This document shows positions 8,906 through 18,068 of a stretch of 64,000 nucleotides of DNA, one piece after another. Within the stretch, counting starts at the first letter, position 1. Each line of letters opens with the position of its first letter. The stretch is from Bryobacterales bacterium F-183 (GTDB lineage: Bacteria; Acidobacteriota; Terriglobia; Bryobacterales; Bryobacteraceae), in NCBI GenBank assembly GCA_016865505.2, contig AP025252.1, positions 4,278,001-4,342,000 on the forward strand. The letters are read 5' to 3'. Below the pieces are notes generated by a model. The model did not search any database and was not told the origin of the DNA. It saw nothing but the letters and a program-made list of their open reading frames with translations. Position numbers and translations under genes: made by a program.

Positions 8906-10101
8906 TTTGCCAGCCCCACGAGCTTTTCGAATCGCGCGTTGAGGTCCACCATGGAGAGTTCGCCGAGCTTTTGGGGGACGATGGAAGGTCCTGCGGCGAG
9001 AAAGATGGAGCGGTAGTTGGGGCGTGCGGGCCAGAGGCCGTGTTCGCCGCGCGGCTTGTGTTCGGGCCAGAGTACGTCGACGCCGCGGCCGAACATCACG
9101 TGGTCTGCGGGTTCGAACGCGGCTACTGCGCCGTCACTGAGTTCGGGTGCGAAGCGCTTGAGTTCGTCGAGCGGGATCTTGCGGCCGATTCCGGGCTTGC
9201 CTTCGAGAAATGCTGCAATTTCCTGGCTTTTTGCGACCACTACACCGGAGGCGACGGTGAGGGCAGGCTTAAGTCCGGCTTGGCTGATCATCACGTAGGG
9301 GTTGAGGATCTTTTCTGTGAGTTCAAAGCCGTGGTCACTGACGATGGCGACGTTGAAGCTGGACGGCGTGGCGGCGAGGATACGGCCAATCAACTCGTCG
9401 CTGTATTCGAGCATCGCTTTGGCTTCTGGCGTAAACGGGCCGCGTTCGTGTTGTTCGGAGTCGAGGTCGACGAGGTGGAGCAACGTGAGGGTCGGCTTGA
9501 GCTTGCTGACCATGTACATGGTGGCGAGGGTCCGGTTGCGGTCGTCCATCCATTCGGTGCCAAAGGCGGGATGCTGCTTGCGGATGTCGTCGACCAGGGT
9601 CTTGGGGGTGGCCTTGAGGGCGATACTGTCGAGGTCCATGGCGCCACCGTTGCGACGCTGGAAGTACTCGGGGAGGTTGAAGTCGATTCTGGCTTCCGAG
9701 GTGACCGGCCACGTGATGGCGGCGGTGGTGCCGCCCGCTTCTTTGACGCGCTGCCAAAGGGTTCTGGACTTGAGAAGGTCGGGGGTCCAGTAGTAGTCGC
9801 CACCTTCGGACGCGGGTCGCTTGTTGTTGAGGATGCCGTGCTCGATGGGTCGTGCGCCGGTGATCATCGACGTGTGGGAGGGCCAGGTGACGGTGCCGAA
9901 TACGCCCATGACGCCTTGCTGTGCGTACTGCGCGCGTGTAGCGAACTTGCGCAGGTTCGGGATCTTGAGCCCGAGTTTGTCGGCGTCGCGGAGGTAGCGG
10001 TTGTCGAGTCCGTCGACGGAGATCACCAGCAGGGGGCGCAACGGCGTTTGAGCGCTGGCGCAGACCGCGATGAAGGCCGCGAAGAGGGTGCGTAAGAGCA
10101 T
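8902..10101 (-). CDS. Exported alkaline phosphatase-fold phosphodiesterase (NPP-like)
   Basis: This 399-residue protein has a signal peptide ([17 protein letters not shown]) and an alkaline phosphatase-fold core of the nucleotide pyrophosphatase/phosphodiesterase type. Metal and nucleophile signatures are [14 protein letters not shown] near the N-terminus, the candidate nucleophile Thr or Ser in [28 protein letters not shown], and [10 protein letters not shown]. It probably acts in the periplasm on a phosphodiester or phosphonate substrate. It is the first gene of the minus-strand operon and is divergent from the dipeptidase, with only 30 bases between the two starts. Confidence 0.85.
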   Translation of the reverse strand: MLLRTLFAAFIAVCASAQTPLRPLLVISVDGLDNRYLRDADKLGLKIPNLRKFATRAQYAQQGVMGVFGTVTWPSHTSMITGARPIEHGILNNKRPASEGGDYYWTPDLLKSRTLWQRVKEAGGTTAAITWPVTSEARIDFNLPEYFQRRNGGAMDLDSIALKATPKTLVDDIRKQHPAFGTEWMDDRNRTLATMYMVSKLKPTLTLLHLVDLDSEQHERGPFTPEAKAMLEYSDELIGRILAATPSSFNVAIVSDHGFELTEKILNPYVMISQAGLKPALTVASGVVVAKSQEIAAFLEGKPGIGRKIPLDELKRFAPELSDGAVAAFEPADHVMFGRGVDVLWPEHKPRGEHGLWPARPNYRSIFLAAGPSIVPQKLGELSMVDLNARFEKLVGLAK

Positions 10102-10131
10102 TGCGTTCTTATGATGCTAACGTGTGAAGCG

Positions 10132-11478
10132 ATGGCCGAAACACAGGAACAGCTTATCGAAGGTCTGAAGGCATTTTTGCGGATTCCCAGCGTGAGTACA
10201 GCGCCGAAGCATACGGCGGATGTACGGCGTTGTGCGGAGCATGTGCGCGAGATGCTGGTAGCGGCGGGGTTGCAGAATGCGCAGTTGATCGAGGCGGAGG
10301 GGCAGCATCCGCTGGTGTACGCGGAGTGGCTGGGTGCCGGCGAAGGTAAGCCGACACTGCTGTTTTATGGGCATTACGATGTGCAGCCGGCCGACGGCGA
10401 ATGGGTCACGCCGGCGTTTGAGCCTTCGGTTCGCGACGGCAACATTTATGCGCGTGGTGCGGCCGACGATAAGGGTCAGGTGTTTCTGCAGATCAAGGCT
10501 GTAGAGCGTTTGATGGAGCGCGATGGCAAGCTGCCGGTGAATGTACGGTTCCTGATCGAGGGTGAGGAAGAGGTTGGGGGCGAGCATATCGAGGCGTTTG
10601 TCGCGTCGGGCGATGCGCGGCTGAAGGCGGATGCCGCGGTGGTTTGCGATACCGAGATGTTCGCGCCAGGGCTGCCGACGTTGTGTGTGGGGCTTCGCGG
10701 CATTGTGTACGGCGAGATTTTGGTGAAGAGCGGCGACACCGATTTGCATTCCGGCATGTATGGTGGGGCGGCGCCGAACGCGATTATGGCGGCGTGCGAG
10801 ATCGTAACGGCGCTGAAGGATCGGGATGGGCGGATTCTGATTCCCGGGTTTGCAGATAGCGTGATTCCACCGTCGGCAGCGGAGCGTGCGGCTTGGGACC
10901 GGCTGCCGTTCAATGAGGCGGAGTACTTGGAGAAGGAAGTGAAGTCCACGGCGTTGACGGGGGAGCCGGGGTACGACGTGTTTGAGCGTACGTGGGCGCG
11001 GCCGACGTTAGAGGTGCACGGGATTCGTGGGGGCTTTACGGGCGAGGGTGCAAAGACCGTGATTCCTTGCGAAGCGCTGGTGAAGGTCAGCATGCGGCTG
11101 GTGGCAGGGCAGACGGTGGAGGTCGCGACGCGGCAGCTGGCGGAGGCCGTGAAGGCGGTGTGTCCGAAGGCTGTGCAGGCGGAGTTCCGGCCGTTCCATG
11201 GAGCGGAACCGTCGCTGGTGCGGACGGACAATGTATTTATTGAGAAGTCGGCTCAGGCGATGCAAGAGGTGTTTGGGAAAGAGACGGTGTACATCCGGTC
11301 TGGCGGGTCCATCCCGATTGTGGGGTTGTTTGAGCGGCACCTGGGGATTCCGAGCGTGATGATGGGGTTCGGGCTGCCGGATGACAATCTGCATGCGCCG
11401 AACGAGAAATTCCATCTGGCGAATTTGTTCGGTGGGATCGATGCGATGGTGCGGTATCTGGAACTGCTAGGTTCTTAG
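10132..11478 (+). CDS. M20 family metallopeptidase (dipeptidase)
   Basis: I place the start at ATG 10132 (MAETQEQL) rather than the upstream ATG at 10111, which lies only ten bases from the divergent start. The product is 448 residues. Di-zinc motifs are visible: FYGHYDVQPADGEW (His, Asp), RGAADDKGQ (bridging Asp), LIEGEEEVGG (general base and metal Glu), and a late His in GFGLPDDNLHAPNEK. A dimerisation domain is inserted in the middle. Length and motifs match the cytosolic dipeptidase/succinyl-diaminopimelate desuccinylase-like branch of M20. The last 12 bases overlap the convergent methyltransferase gene. Confidence 0.92.
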   Translation: MAETQEQLIEGLKAFLRIPSVSTAPKHTADVRRCAEHVREMLVAAGLQNAQLIEAEGQHPLVYAEWLGAGEGKPTLLFYGHYDVQPADGEWVTPAFEPSVRDGNIYARGAADDKGQVFLQIKAVERLMERDGKLPVNVRFLIEGEEEVGGEHIEAFVASGDARLKADAAVVCDTEMFAPGLPTLCVGLRGIVYGEILVKSGDTDLHSGMYGGAAPNAIMAACEIVTALKDRDGRILIPGFADSVIPPSAAERAAWDRLPFNEAEYLEKEVKSTALTGEPGYDVFERTWARPTLEVHGIRGGFTGEGAKTVIPCEALVKVSMRLVAGQTVEVATRQLAEAVKAVCPKAVQAEFRPFHGAEPSLVRTDNVFIEKSAQAMQEVFGKETVYIRSGGSIPIVGLFERHLGIPSVMMGFGLPDDNLHAPNEKFHLANLFGGIDAMVRYLELLGS

Positions 11479-12000
11479 CATCCGGAACTTGCGGAGGAGT
11501 TCGTAGAGGAGGACGCCTCCTGCGGTGGCTACGTTGAGAGAGTGCTTGCGGCCGAGCATGGGGATGCGGACGTGGGTGTCGCAAAGGTCCATGAGTTCGG
11601 GGCGGACGCCGTCGGTTTCGTGTCCAAACACTAAGCAAACCGGGAAGACGGGGCGCCAGTCGAAGAGGTCGACGGCTTTGACCGAGGTTTCGATGGCGGC
11701 GATTTCGACTCCGGCGTCGCGGAGTTCACGGAGGCGCGGGACGGGGTCCCAGTGGTGTTCCCAGGGGAGTGTTTCTTCGGCGCCCAGCGCGGTTTTGGAG
11801 ATCTGATTCTTTGGTGGGTACGCGGTGATGCCGCCGAGGATGAGCTTTTCAATCGCTGCTGCGTCGCCAGTGCGGAAGAACGAGCCGACGTTGTACATCG
11901 AGCGGACGTTGTCGAGCAGGACATACACCGGGAGCTTGGTGATGCCGTCGTAGGGTGTGGACGCGGTGGTGGCGAGGAAGGGAAGTCGCGAATCGGTCAT
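11467..12000 (-). CDS. SpoU/TrmH family RNA 2'-O-methyltransferase
   Basis: This is a 177-residue SPOUT methyltransferase. The three family motifs are present: LLDNVRSMYNVGSFFRTGDA (motif 1), CLVFGHETDGV (motif 2) and IPMLGRKHSLNVATAGGVLL (motif 3, part of the trefoil knot that binds S-adenosylmethionine). It has no extra RNA-binding domain, so it is of the short TrmL/TrmH type. It presumably methylates a tRNA or rRNA ribose; the target base cannot be assigned. It starts directly after the stop of the upstream GNAT gene and likely shares its transcript. Confidence 0.9.
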   Translation of the reverse strand: MTDSRLPFLATTASTPYDGITKLPVYVLLDNVRSMYNVGSFFRTGDAAAIEKLILGGITAYPPKNQISKTALGAEETLPWEHHWDPVPRLRELRDAGVEIAAIETSVKAVDLFDWRPVFPVCLVFGHETDGVRPELMDLCDTHVRIPMLGRKHSLNVATAGGVLLYELLRKFRMLRT

Positions 12001-12843
12001 TTAATGTTCGGACAGGTAGATCGAGAATTGGGTGGCCTGCCGGTAGCCCATTTTGAAATACATCGGGTAGCCCGAGGGCGTCGATTGCAGGATGCTGGCG
12101 GTAAGGCCGGTTTGGGCGGAGACTTCAGCGATGACGTGGCGCATGATGAGTTCCGCAAACCCTTTGCGGCGGACCATGGGTACGGTGCCGATGGTGTACA
12201 AACCGATGCAGTCGTTGGTGGCAACAGCGGCACAGGTGGCCACGGGTTGACCGTTCCAGTAGCCGACCCAGCCTTGCATGGTGCCGGACCAGGAACGCTC
12301 GACTTGGTAAATCTCGCGGCAGATGGACATCGGAAGGTCGAAGTTGCAGGCTGTGGTGGCGCTGAAGTCGAGGCGCGTGCGGGTGTCGTGCACCTTTTCG
12401 ATGGTGAGGTCGTGGAGGGGCAACGGTCGCGTGGGCGGCGCAGGCAGAGCGTCGAGAAACATGCCCGGCGGCTCGGCGGATTGACGTAGGCCGTGGCGCA
12501 GGACGAGTCCACCAACGCGGCGGAGGACGACTTGGGGCAGAAGGTCGCGACAGAGCCAGAAGGACCAGCGCTCTTTACGGGCTGCGAAGAATTTAGCAGC
12601 GCTTTCGAGGCGTGAGGCGAGGACGGCGCCCGTGAGGTCGTCGATTGGTTCGGTGAGCATCGCCGAATTGAAGGGCGAAAAGTCGAGGCCGGAGGAGACG
12701 AGTTGGAGACCGTCGCGCAGTTCCAGCGCGGCGTTTGGGCGGGCGAGCGAGAAGAACTGCATCATCTCGCGCAGGTTGCGTTCGATGGGCAGATGCCGGC
12801 CGGCGAGGGACGGGCTTGGTCGGGCTGCCGAGGGCCAGAGCAT
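12001..12843 (-). CDS. GNAT-family acetyltransferase-like protein
   Basis: This 280-residue protein's second half is a GNAT domain. VGYWNGQPVATCAAV leads into IGLYTIGTVPMVRRKGFAELIMRHVI, the acetyl-CoA pyrophosphate-binding loop (R-R-K-G-F). It ends with SGYPMYFKMGYRQ, the usual final GNAT motif. The first 110 residues are not recognisable and may be a degenerate second GNAT half. An internal start at MMQFFSLARP is possible. The substrate is unknown. It abuts the methyltransferase gene. Confidence 0.75.
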   Translation of the reverse strand: MLWPSAARPSPSLAGRHLPIERNLREMMQFFSLARPNAALELRDGLQLVSSGLDFSPFNSAMLTEPIDDLTGAVLASRLESAAKFFAARKERWSFWLCRDLLPQVVLRRVGGLVLRHGLRQSAEPPGMFLDALPAPPTRPLPLHDLTIEKVHDTRTRLDFSATTACNFDLPMSICREIYQVERSWSGTMQGWVGYWNGQPVATCAAVATNDCIGLYTIGTVPMVRRKGFAELIMRHVIAEVSAQTGLTASILQSTPSGYPMYFKMGYRQATQFSIYLSEH

Positions 12844-12886
12844 CGCCCTCGATTTTAGCGCGGGTCTTGACTAGAATAAGAAAACG

Positions 12887-13426
12887 ATGCAACGACGCGA
12901 CGTGTTCAAGTTGGGTGCCCTGGCTGCTGCGGCGACGGTTGAGGTTGAGGCGCAAACTGCGACCAAACCAGCCGCTGGTACCGCTAATGCCGGGATTGCT
13001 GCTGCCTGGAAGCCCGAGGCGATGGATACGCACCAGAACGAGACGCTTGCCGTTGCTGCCGACCTGATCATTCCGGATACGGATACGCCTGGCGCTCGCG
13101 CGGCGGGTGTACACCGGCACATCGATAAGTTGCTCGCGGCCGGCGACGATGAGGCTCGGCATCGGTTTATCGGCGCTCTCAACTGGCTGGACGGGTACGC
13201 GATTGAGAAGCATGACCGGCCGTTTGTGAAGTGTTCGAAAGAACAGCAGATTGCGTTGCTCACGGCGATGGACGAGGGCAATGAAGACGGCATGCCGCAG
13301 TCGGGACAGATGGTTTTTCGCGGCATCAAGAGCATGGTTTCGCGCGTGTACTATGCGACCGAAGCTGGGTTCCGTGAGTTGAATAAGGGCGGGCGCGTAC
13401 CGAAGACGTACGGCTGCCAGGCTTAA
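12887..13426 (+). CDS. Gluconate 2-dehydrogenase subunit 3-like protein, Tat-type leader
   Basis: This 179-residue protein begins MQRRDVFKLGALAAAATVEV, which fits a twin-arginine signal (RRDVFK). The body fits the gluconate 2-dehydrogenase subunit 3 family, with LAVAADLIIPDTDTPGARAAGV followed by a helical core ending in KTYGCQA. In known systems this small subunit escorts a GMC-type flavoprotein through the Tat pathway. No GMC oxidoreductase gene is adjacent: upstream lies a divergent GNAT gene and downstream, ten bases away, an amino-acid permease. The partner is probably encoded elsewhere. Confidence 0.8.
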   Translation: MQRRDVFKLGALAAAATVEVEAQTATKPAAGTANAGIAAAWKPEAMDTHQNETLAVAADLIIPDTDTPGARAAGVHRHIDKLLAAGDDEARHRFIGALNWLDGYAIEKHDRPFVKCSKEQQIALLTAMDEGNEDGMPQSGQMVFRGIKSMVSRVYYATEAGFRELNKGGRVPKTYGCQA

Positions 13427-13435
13427 CCTCTTTTT

Positions 13436-14740
13436 GTGAAGCGCGAACTCGGTCTTCGCGACGTCGTTTTCTTTACCATTTCGGGCATTCTGGGTACGCG
13501 ATGGCTATCGGCTAGCGCGCATGCGGGTCCTGGCGCGGTTACGCTTTGGTTCCTGGCTGCGGTGCTGTTTCTGGTGCCGTGTGCGTGGGCGATGGCGGTA
13601 TTGTCGCGCAAGTATCCGCAGCAGGGCGGGCTGTACGTCTGGACGCGCAACGACTTTGGCGATTGGCACGGATTCCTCTGTTTTTGGCTGTATTGGACGA
13701 GTATTTCGCTGTGGTTCCCGAATGCGGTGATGGCGTATTCCAGCATGGCCGTGTATGCGCTGGGGCCGGATTATCAGCATCTAGCGTCAGATCGTGCGTA
13801 TGTGGTGATAGCGTCCTTGCTGTTGATCTGGGTGTCCCTGGGGAGCCATTTGGTCGGGTTGAAGTACGGCAAGTGGACGCAGGCGTTGGGCTTTGTGGGC
13901 AGTTACGGCGTGGGGGCGATGCTGTTGTTGATTGCCGGCGCGGTGTGGATGCGCGATGGGCAGCCTGCGACGCCGATGCACTTTGTCCCCGAGTTCAACT
14001 TTGAAACCATCAACTTTTGGGCGCAGATTTCGTACGCGCTGACGGGGCTTGAGATGGCGCCGATTATTGGCGAGGAGATTCACGATCCGGAGCGGGTACT
14101 GCCGAAGTCGGCGTGGATCGCGACGTTTGCTTGTGCTGGGTATTATTCGCTGGCGACTGCGGCTTTATTGGTGTTGATGCGGCCGGAGCAGGTGAATGTC
14201 CTGTACGGATTGGCCGAAGGCGGACATCTGGCTGGGATCAAGCTGGACTTGCACTGGCTGGGTCCGGTGTTTGCGATTTGCATCCTCATGGGCGCGTTAG
14301 GACAGTTTGGCGCTTTGGGATCTTCCGCGGCGCGGTTGCCATATGTGGTGGGCGCGGACAAGTACTTTCCTGCGGCGTTTGCGAAGCTGCATCCGCGCTG
14401 GGGTACGCCGCATGTGTCCATCCTGACCTTGGCGGGGATTGCTTCTGTGGCGCTGGTGCTGGTGCAGTTTGGCGAGAGCATACGCGCGGCGTACTCATTG
14501 CTTGTCGACCTGATGGTGTTGACCACGTTCGTGCCATTTCTGTACATCTTTTTGAGCTCTTGGAAGGCGGGGAACCGGGTGTCGGCGGTGTCGGGGATCG
14601 CCGTTTCCATTCTTGCGATGGCTTGCAGTTTGGTGCCTCCTGCTGATACGCCGAACGTGCTGTTGTTTGAAGTGAAGTTGATTGGCGGCGCGCTGTTGCT
14701 GACGGCTGCGGCGCGATGGATGTTTACTTCGCGATCATGA
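13436..14740 (+). CDS. APC-family amino acid/amine permease
   Basis: This 434-residue integral membrane protein starts at GTG 13436, nine bases after the previous stop. It shows about 12 hydrophobic segments. The conserved APC N-terminal region is recognisable as LGLRDVVFFTISGILGTRW, and a broken-helix region occurs around ISYALTGLEMAPIIGEEI. The family transports amino acids or polyamines by proton or sodium symport or by exchange; the substrate is not predictable. The stop overlaps the FolC start by ATGA, so the pair is translationally coupled. Confidence 0.88.
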   Translation: MKRELGLRDVVFFTISGILGTRWLSASAHAGPGAVTLWFLAAVLFLVPCAWAMAVLSRKYPQQGGLYVWTRNDFGDWHGFLCFWLYWTSISLWFPNAVMAYSSMAVYALGPDYQHLASDRAYVVIASLLLIWVSLGSHLVGLKYGKWTQALGFVGSYGVGAMLLLIAGAVWMRDGQPATPMHFVPEFNFETINFWAQISYALTGLEMAPIIGEEIHDPERVLPKSAWIATFACAGYYSLATAALLVLMRPEQVNVLYGLAEGGHLAGIKLDLHWLGPVFAICILMGALGQFGALGSSAARLPYVVGADKYFPAAFAKLHPRWGTPHVSILTLAGIASVALVLVQFGESIRAAYSLLVDLMVLTTFVPFLYIFLSSWKAGNRVSAVSGIAVSILAMACSLVPPADTPNVLLFEVKLIGGALLLTAAARWMFTSRS

Positions 14741-15966
14741 CCTATCCGGATTCGGTTCGTTATCTGTACGCGCTGGGCAATGAGATCAAGACTGTGAAGT
14801 TGGGTCTGGATCGGGTTCGAACGGTGCTGGCCGCATTGGGGAATCCGCAGGATCGTTACAGCGTGGTCCACGTTGCGGGTACCAATGGCAAGGGGTCCAC
14901 GTGCGCGATGATCGAGGCCGGGTTGCGGCACGATGGGGTTCGCACGGGGTTGTATACGTCGCCCCATTTGGTGGAGCCGACCGAGCGCGTGCGGATGAAC
15001 GGCGTGGCGGTGAGCGCCGAGATGTTCGCCGATGCCTTTGGGGCGGTTCACGAAGCGTCTGAGATGCTGCTGGCGGAAGGTACGATCGACATGCATCCGA
15101 CGTACTTTGAGACCGTCACCGCAATGGCGTTTCTGCTGTTTGCGCAGGCGGACATCGACATGTTGGTGTGCGAAGTGGGCATGGGCGGGAGGCTCGATGC
15201 CACCAATGTGGTGAAGCCGGAACTGTGCGTGATTACGCCGATCGATTACGATCACGAACTGTATCTGGGCAATACGCTGACCAAGATCGCCGGGGAGAAG
15301 GCTGGGATCCTGAAGCCTGGTGTCCCGGCGGTGTTTGCGCCACAACATGCGGAAGCCGACGCGGTGCTGCATGCCGAGTTGCAAGGTCCGCTCATAGCGC
15401 TGCCGGAGATTCACGATTTGGAAGAGGGTCCGTTTCACTGCCGTTACCGTACGGATCGGTTCGAGGTCGAGTGTCCCCTGGCTGGTCCGCATCAGGTGGT
15501 GAATTCGCTGGTGGCGGCGACGGCGCTGCATGCACTGGGACTTTCTACGGCGGGCATCAGCAACACGGTTTGGCCGGGCCGCCTGGAACGGGTGGCGCGC
15601 GACCCGGACATTATTCTGGATGGGGCACACAATCCTGCAGGTGCGAAGGCGCTGGCCGAGTACATCACGACGTACTTCAAGGGACGGCGGAAAGTGCATC
15701 TGATTTACGGCACGATGCGCGATAAGGCTGTGGACGAGGTTACCGGACTGCTGTTTCCGCTGGCGGACCGGCTGATTCTGACTGCTCCGGACAATGCACG
15801 TGCGTTGCATCCCGATGCATTGCAGCAGCCCGGTGCGGTGATTGCTGCGAACGTCGCAGAAGCATTGCGGATTGCGCTCGAAGGCGCGTCGAAGGACGAT
15901 GTGGTGTTGTTGACGGGGTCTTTGTATTTGGTTGGCGAAGCCAGACCGCTGCTGGTCAAGCCATAA
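14737..15966 (+). CDS. folC: Folylpolyglutamate synthase / dihydrofolate synthase
   Basis: I place the start at ATG 14737, which overlaps the permease stop (ATGA); an ATG at 14716 in frame is possible but less likely. The product is about 409 residues. The Mur-ligase-type ATP loop is VVHVAGTNGKGSTCAMIE, followed by GLYTSPHLVEPTERVR, EVGMGGRLDATN and ITPIDYDHELYLGNT, all FolC signatures. The C-terminal domain contains DPDIILDGAHNPAGAKAL. The enzyme adds glutamate to dihydropteroate and folates. Confidence 0.93.
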   Translation: MTYPDSVRYLYALGNEIKTVKLGLDRVRTVLAALGNPQDRYSVVHVAGTNGKGSTCAMIEAGLRHDGVRTGLYTSPHLVEPTERVRMNGVAVSAEMFADAFGAVHEASEMLLAEGTIDMHPTYFETVTAMAFLLFAQADIDMLVCEVGMGGRLDATNVVKPELCVITPIDYDHELYLGNTLTKIAGEKAGILKPGVPAVFAPQHAEADAVLHAELQGPLIALPEIHDLEEGPFHCRYRTDRFEVECPLAGPHQVVNSLVAATALHALGLSTAGISNTVWPGRLERVARDPDIILDGAHNPAGAKALAEYITTYFKGRRKVHLIYGTMRDKAVDEVTGLLFPLADRLILTAPDNARALHPDALQQPGAVIAANVAEALRIALEGASKDDVVLLTGSLYLVGEARPLLVKP

Positions 15967-15981
15967 TGGTGATTTAACTTT

Positions 15982-16692
15982 ATGGCAGCTATTTGGGCGT
16001 ACCTTGTGGTCGACCCGTTGATCTTATTCCTCACGATCTTCTTCGGTTCCCTCAACATTGCCGTTTCGTTTCTTGATTCCAAGGGCCATGTGCAGATGTG
16101 GATGGCGCGGACCTGGGCGCGATGCCTGCTGTTTGTGTCGGGTGTTCGCGTGCGGGCCGAGGGGCTGGACAAGATCGATCTGAGCAAGCCGTACGTGATT
16201 GCGTCGAACCATGCGAGCTATATGGATACGCCGGTGATCCTGACGTACATCCGGTTGCAGTTCCGCTTTATGGCGAAGGAAGAGCTGTTCAAGATTCCGT
16301 TCTTGGGTACGCATTTGAAGACGGCGGGGCACGTGTCTGTGCCTCGCAGCGATCCTCGCGCGGCGGTTCGGACGATGAATGAGGCGGCAGAGAACATTCG
16401 CGTCAAGGGGATTTCGATGCTGATTTTTCCGGAGGGCGGACGTACGCGGACCGGCGAGTTGCAGGACTTTAAAGAAGGCGTCGCGTCGATTGCGATCAAG
16501 GCTGGTGTGCCGATTGTGCCGGTGGGCTTGACGGGTACTCGAGCAGTGGTGCCGATGGGTTCGGCGATTGTGAAGCCAGGTAGAGTGACGCTGCGTGTGG
16601 GCGAGCCGATCCCGACGGAGGGCATGAATCCAAAGGATCGTGGGGCGTTGACGGCGAAGGTACGCGAATCGATTGCGAGTTTAATAGGATGA
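15982..16692 (+). CDS. plsC: 1-acyl-sn-glycerol-3-phosphate acyltransferase
   Basis: This 236-residue membrane-associated acyltransferase has an N-terminal hydrophobic segment. The catalytic HX4D box is SNHASYMDTPV (His77, Asp82). Acceptor and phosphate-binding motifs follow as FPEGGRTRTGELQDFKEG and VPIVPVGLTGT. It converts lysophosphatidate to phosphatidate in phospholipid synthesis. The start is 15 bases after folC and the stop overlaps the next start, so it belongs to the same plus-strand run. Confidence 0.93.
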   Translation: MAAIWAYLVVDPLILFLTIFFGSLNIAVSFLDSKGHVQMWMARTWARCLLFVSGVRVRAEGLDKIDLSKPYVIASNHASYMDTPVILTYIRLQFRFMAKEELFKIPFLGTHLKTAGHVSVPRSDPRAAVRTMNEAAENIRVKGISMLIFPEGGRTRTGELQDFKEGVASIAIKAGVPIVPVGLTGTRAVVPMGSAIVKPGRVTLRVGEPIPTEGMNPKDRGALTAKVRESIASLIG

Positions 16693-17801
16693 TGAACGGT
16701 ATGAATAAGGCTTGCTTCTTGCTGATGGTTGGCGGGCTGTGCTTGTTTGCACAGCGGGAACGCGAAGTGCCGCCGATGCGGATTGATGAGTACAATCCGA
16801 AGTCGACGTTGAAGGTACCGGAGCATCCGCTGAAGCGGTCGAAGTTTCCGTTCATCGACGTGCACAATCATCAGACGCGGACGCTGGAATCGAACACCGG
16901 GCTGGACAAGCTGGTGTCCGATATGGACGCGCTGAACATGCAGATTATGGTGAACCTGTCGGGCGGCTTTGGCGAGCGGCTGACGCAGACCGTGAAAGGC
17001 ATGAAGACGCGGTATCCCGGGCGTTTTGTGGTGTTCGCGAATGTCGATTTCCGCGGCATGAACGATCCCGGCTATCCGGATAAAGCAGCGAAGCAGCTTG
17101 AGGAAGACATCAAGAATGGCGCGCAGGGGCTGAAGTTCTTCAAGAACTTTGGCATGGAGCTGAAGGATGAAAAAGGCGAGCGCGTGCATGTGGACGATGC
17201 CCGGCTGGACAAGGTCTTTCAGGTTTGCGCGAAGTACAAGATTCCGGTGCTGATTCACACGGCTGAGCCGAGGCCGTTCTTTGAGCCGATCGACAAGAAC
17301 AACGAACGCTGGCTGGAGTTACAGCAGTTTCCGTCGCGCGCGCGGCCTGCGGATAAGTTTCCGAGTTGGGACACGCTCATGAACGAGCAGATGGCGCTGT
17401 TTGCCAAGCATCCGAATGTGAAGTTCATCAACGCGCATTTGGGTTGGCTGGGCGGCGATCTGACGGAGTTGGGCAGGCGCATGGACAAGCTGCCGAACAT
17501 GTACACGGAGATCGGTGCGGTGCTGGCGGAGATCGGACGGCAGCCTCGCGCGGCTCTGGCGTTTTTTACGAAGTATCAGGATCGCGTGTTGTTTGGCAAA
17601 GACATTTGGGAGCCTTCGGAATACTACGTGTACTTCCGCGTATTGGAGACGCAGGATGAGTATTTCGAGTACTACCGGAAGCGCCACGCGTTTTGGCGGA
17701 TGTACGGGATTGGGCTGCCGGACGACATTCTGAAGAAGCTGTACTACAAGAATGCGCTGAAGCTGATTCCGGGTCTGGATGCTTCGAAGTTTCCGAAGTA
17801 G
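16689..17801 (+). CDS. Exported amidohydrolase family 2 protein
   Basis: This 370-residue protein has a signal peptide (MNKACFLLMVGGLCLFAQ). Its TIM-barrel metal-hydrolase domain is of the amidohydrolase-2 (aminocarboxymuconate decarboxylase-like) group. Metal and active-site residues are expected in FIDVHNHQTR, PVLIHTAEPRPF, FINAHLGWLGGD and VLFGKDIWEPSE; the Asp in GKDIWEP replaces the usual GSD/GTD. It begins in the 3' end of plsC (4-base overlap). Acidobacteria carry many such secreted amidohydrolases of unknown substrate. Its TAG stop lies inside the first copy of a 14-bp direct repeat. Confidence 0.85.
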   Translation: MMNGMNKACFLLMVGGLCLFAQREREVPPMRIDEYNPKSTLKVPEHPLKRSKFPFIDVHNHQTRTLESNTGLDKLVSDMDALNMQIMVNLSGGFGERLTQTVKGMKTRYPGRFVVFANVDFRGMNDPGYPDKAAKQLEEDIKNGAQGLKFFKNFGMELKDEKGERVHVDDARLDKVFQVCAKYKIPVLIHTAEPRPFFEPIDKNNERWLELQQFPSRARPADKFPSWDTLMNEQMALFAKHPNVKFINAHLGWLGGDLTELGRRMDKLPNMYTEIGAVLAEIGRQPRAALAFFTKYQDRVLFGKDIWEPSEYYVYFRVLETQDEYFEYYRKRHAFWRMYGIGLPDDILKKLYYKNALKLIPGLDASKFPK

Positions 17802-17808
17802 CTCGGCC
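17795..17808. repeat. 14-bp direct repeat, copy 1
   Basis: The sequence GAAGTAGCTCGGCC occurs here across the amidohydrolase stop codon and again, identically, at 18062-18075. The two copies are 267 bases apart and bracket exactly the antitoxin gene. Confidence 0.9.
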
Positions 17809-17810
17809 AA

Positions 17811-18068
17811 ATGCGATACAGATTAAACATGGCGGCATCCATTCGTCCCAGATACCTGAGGAAGAATCTTGCGCGGGTCCTGGATCGAGTCGTCGATGAA
17901 CAGGAAACTATCGTTGTTCGTCGCGCCGGTTCGCGTGATGTTGCGTTTATCGATGCGTCCGAGTTGTCCAGCTTGCAGGAGACACTGTACCTGTTGAGCT
18001 CGCCAGCGAACGCCTCGAGATTGTTGACGGCAATCGAGCGGAGCCGTGCGAATACCTTTGTGAAGTAG
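17811..18068 (+). CDS. Phd/YefM-type antitoxin, apparently without its toxin
   Basis: This 85-residue protein (79 if ATG 17829 is used; neither start has a strong ribosome-binding site) has the Phd/YefM pattern. IRPRYLRKNLARVLDRVV is followed by EETIVVRRAG-like strands (here EQETIVVRRAG), AFIDASELSSLQET, and the helix LLSSPANASRLLTAIERS. These antitoxins bind DNA through the N-terminus and neutralise RelE/YoeB/Doc-type toxins through the C-terminus. A toxin gene normally follows within a few bases. Here the next gene is the convergent kinase seven bases away, so the antitoxin is orphaned. The gene is flanked by perfect 14-bp direct repeats. Confidence 0.8.
   Translation: MRYRLNMAASIRPRYLRKNLARVLDRVVDEQETIVVRRAGSRDVAFIDASELSSLQETLYLLSSPANASRLLTAIERSRANTFVK

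Noticed and set aside
14143-15810. Long minus-strand open frame opposite the permease and folC
   Set aside because: It is Arg/His/Gln-rich low-complexity sequence opposite clear folC and permease genes; a shadow of codon bias.
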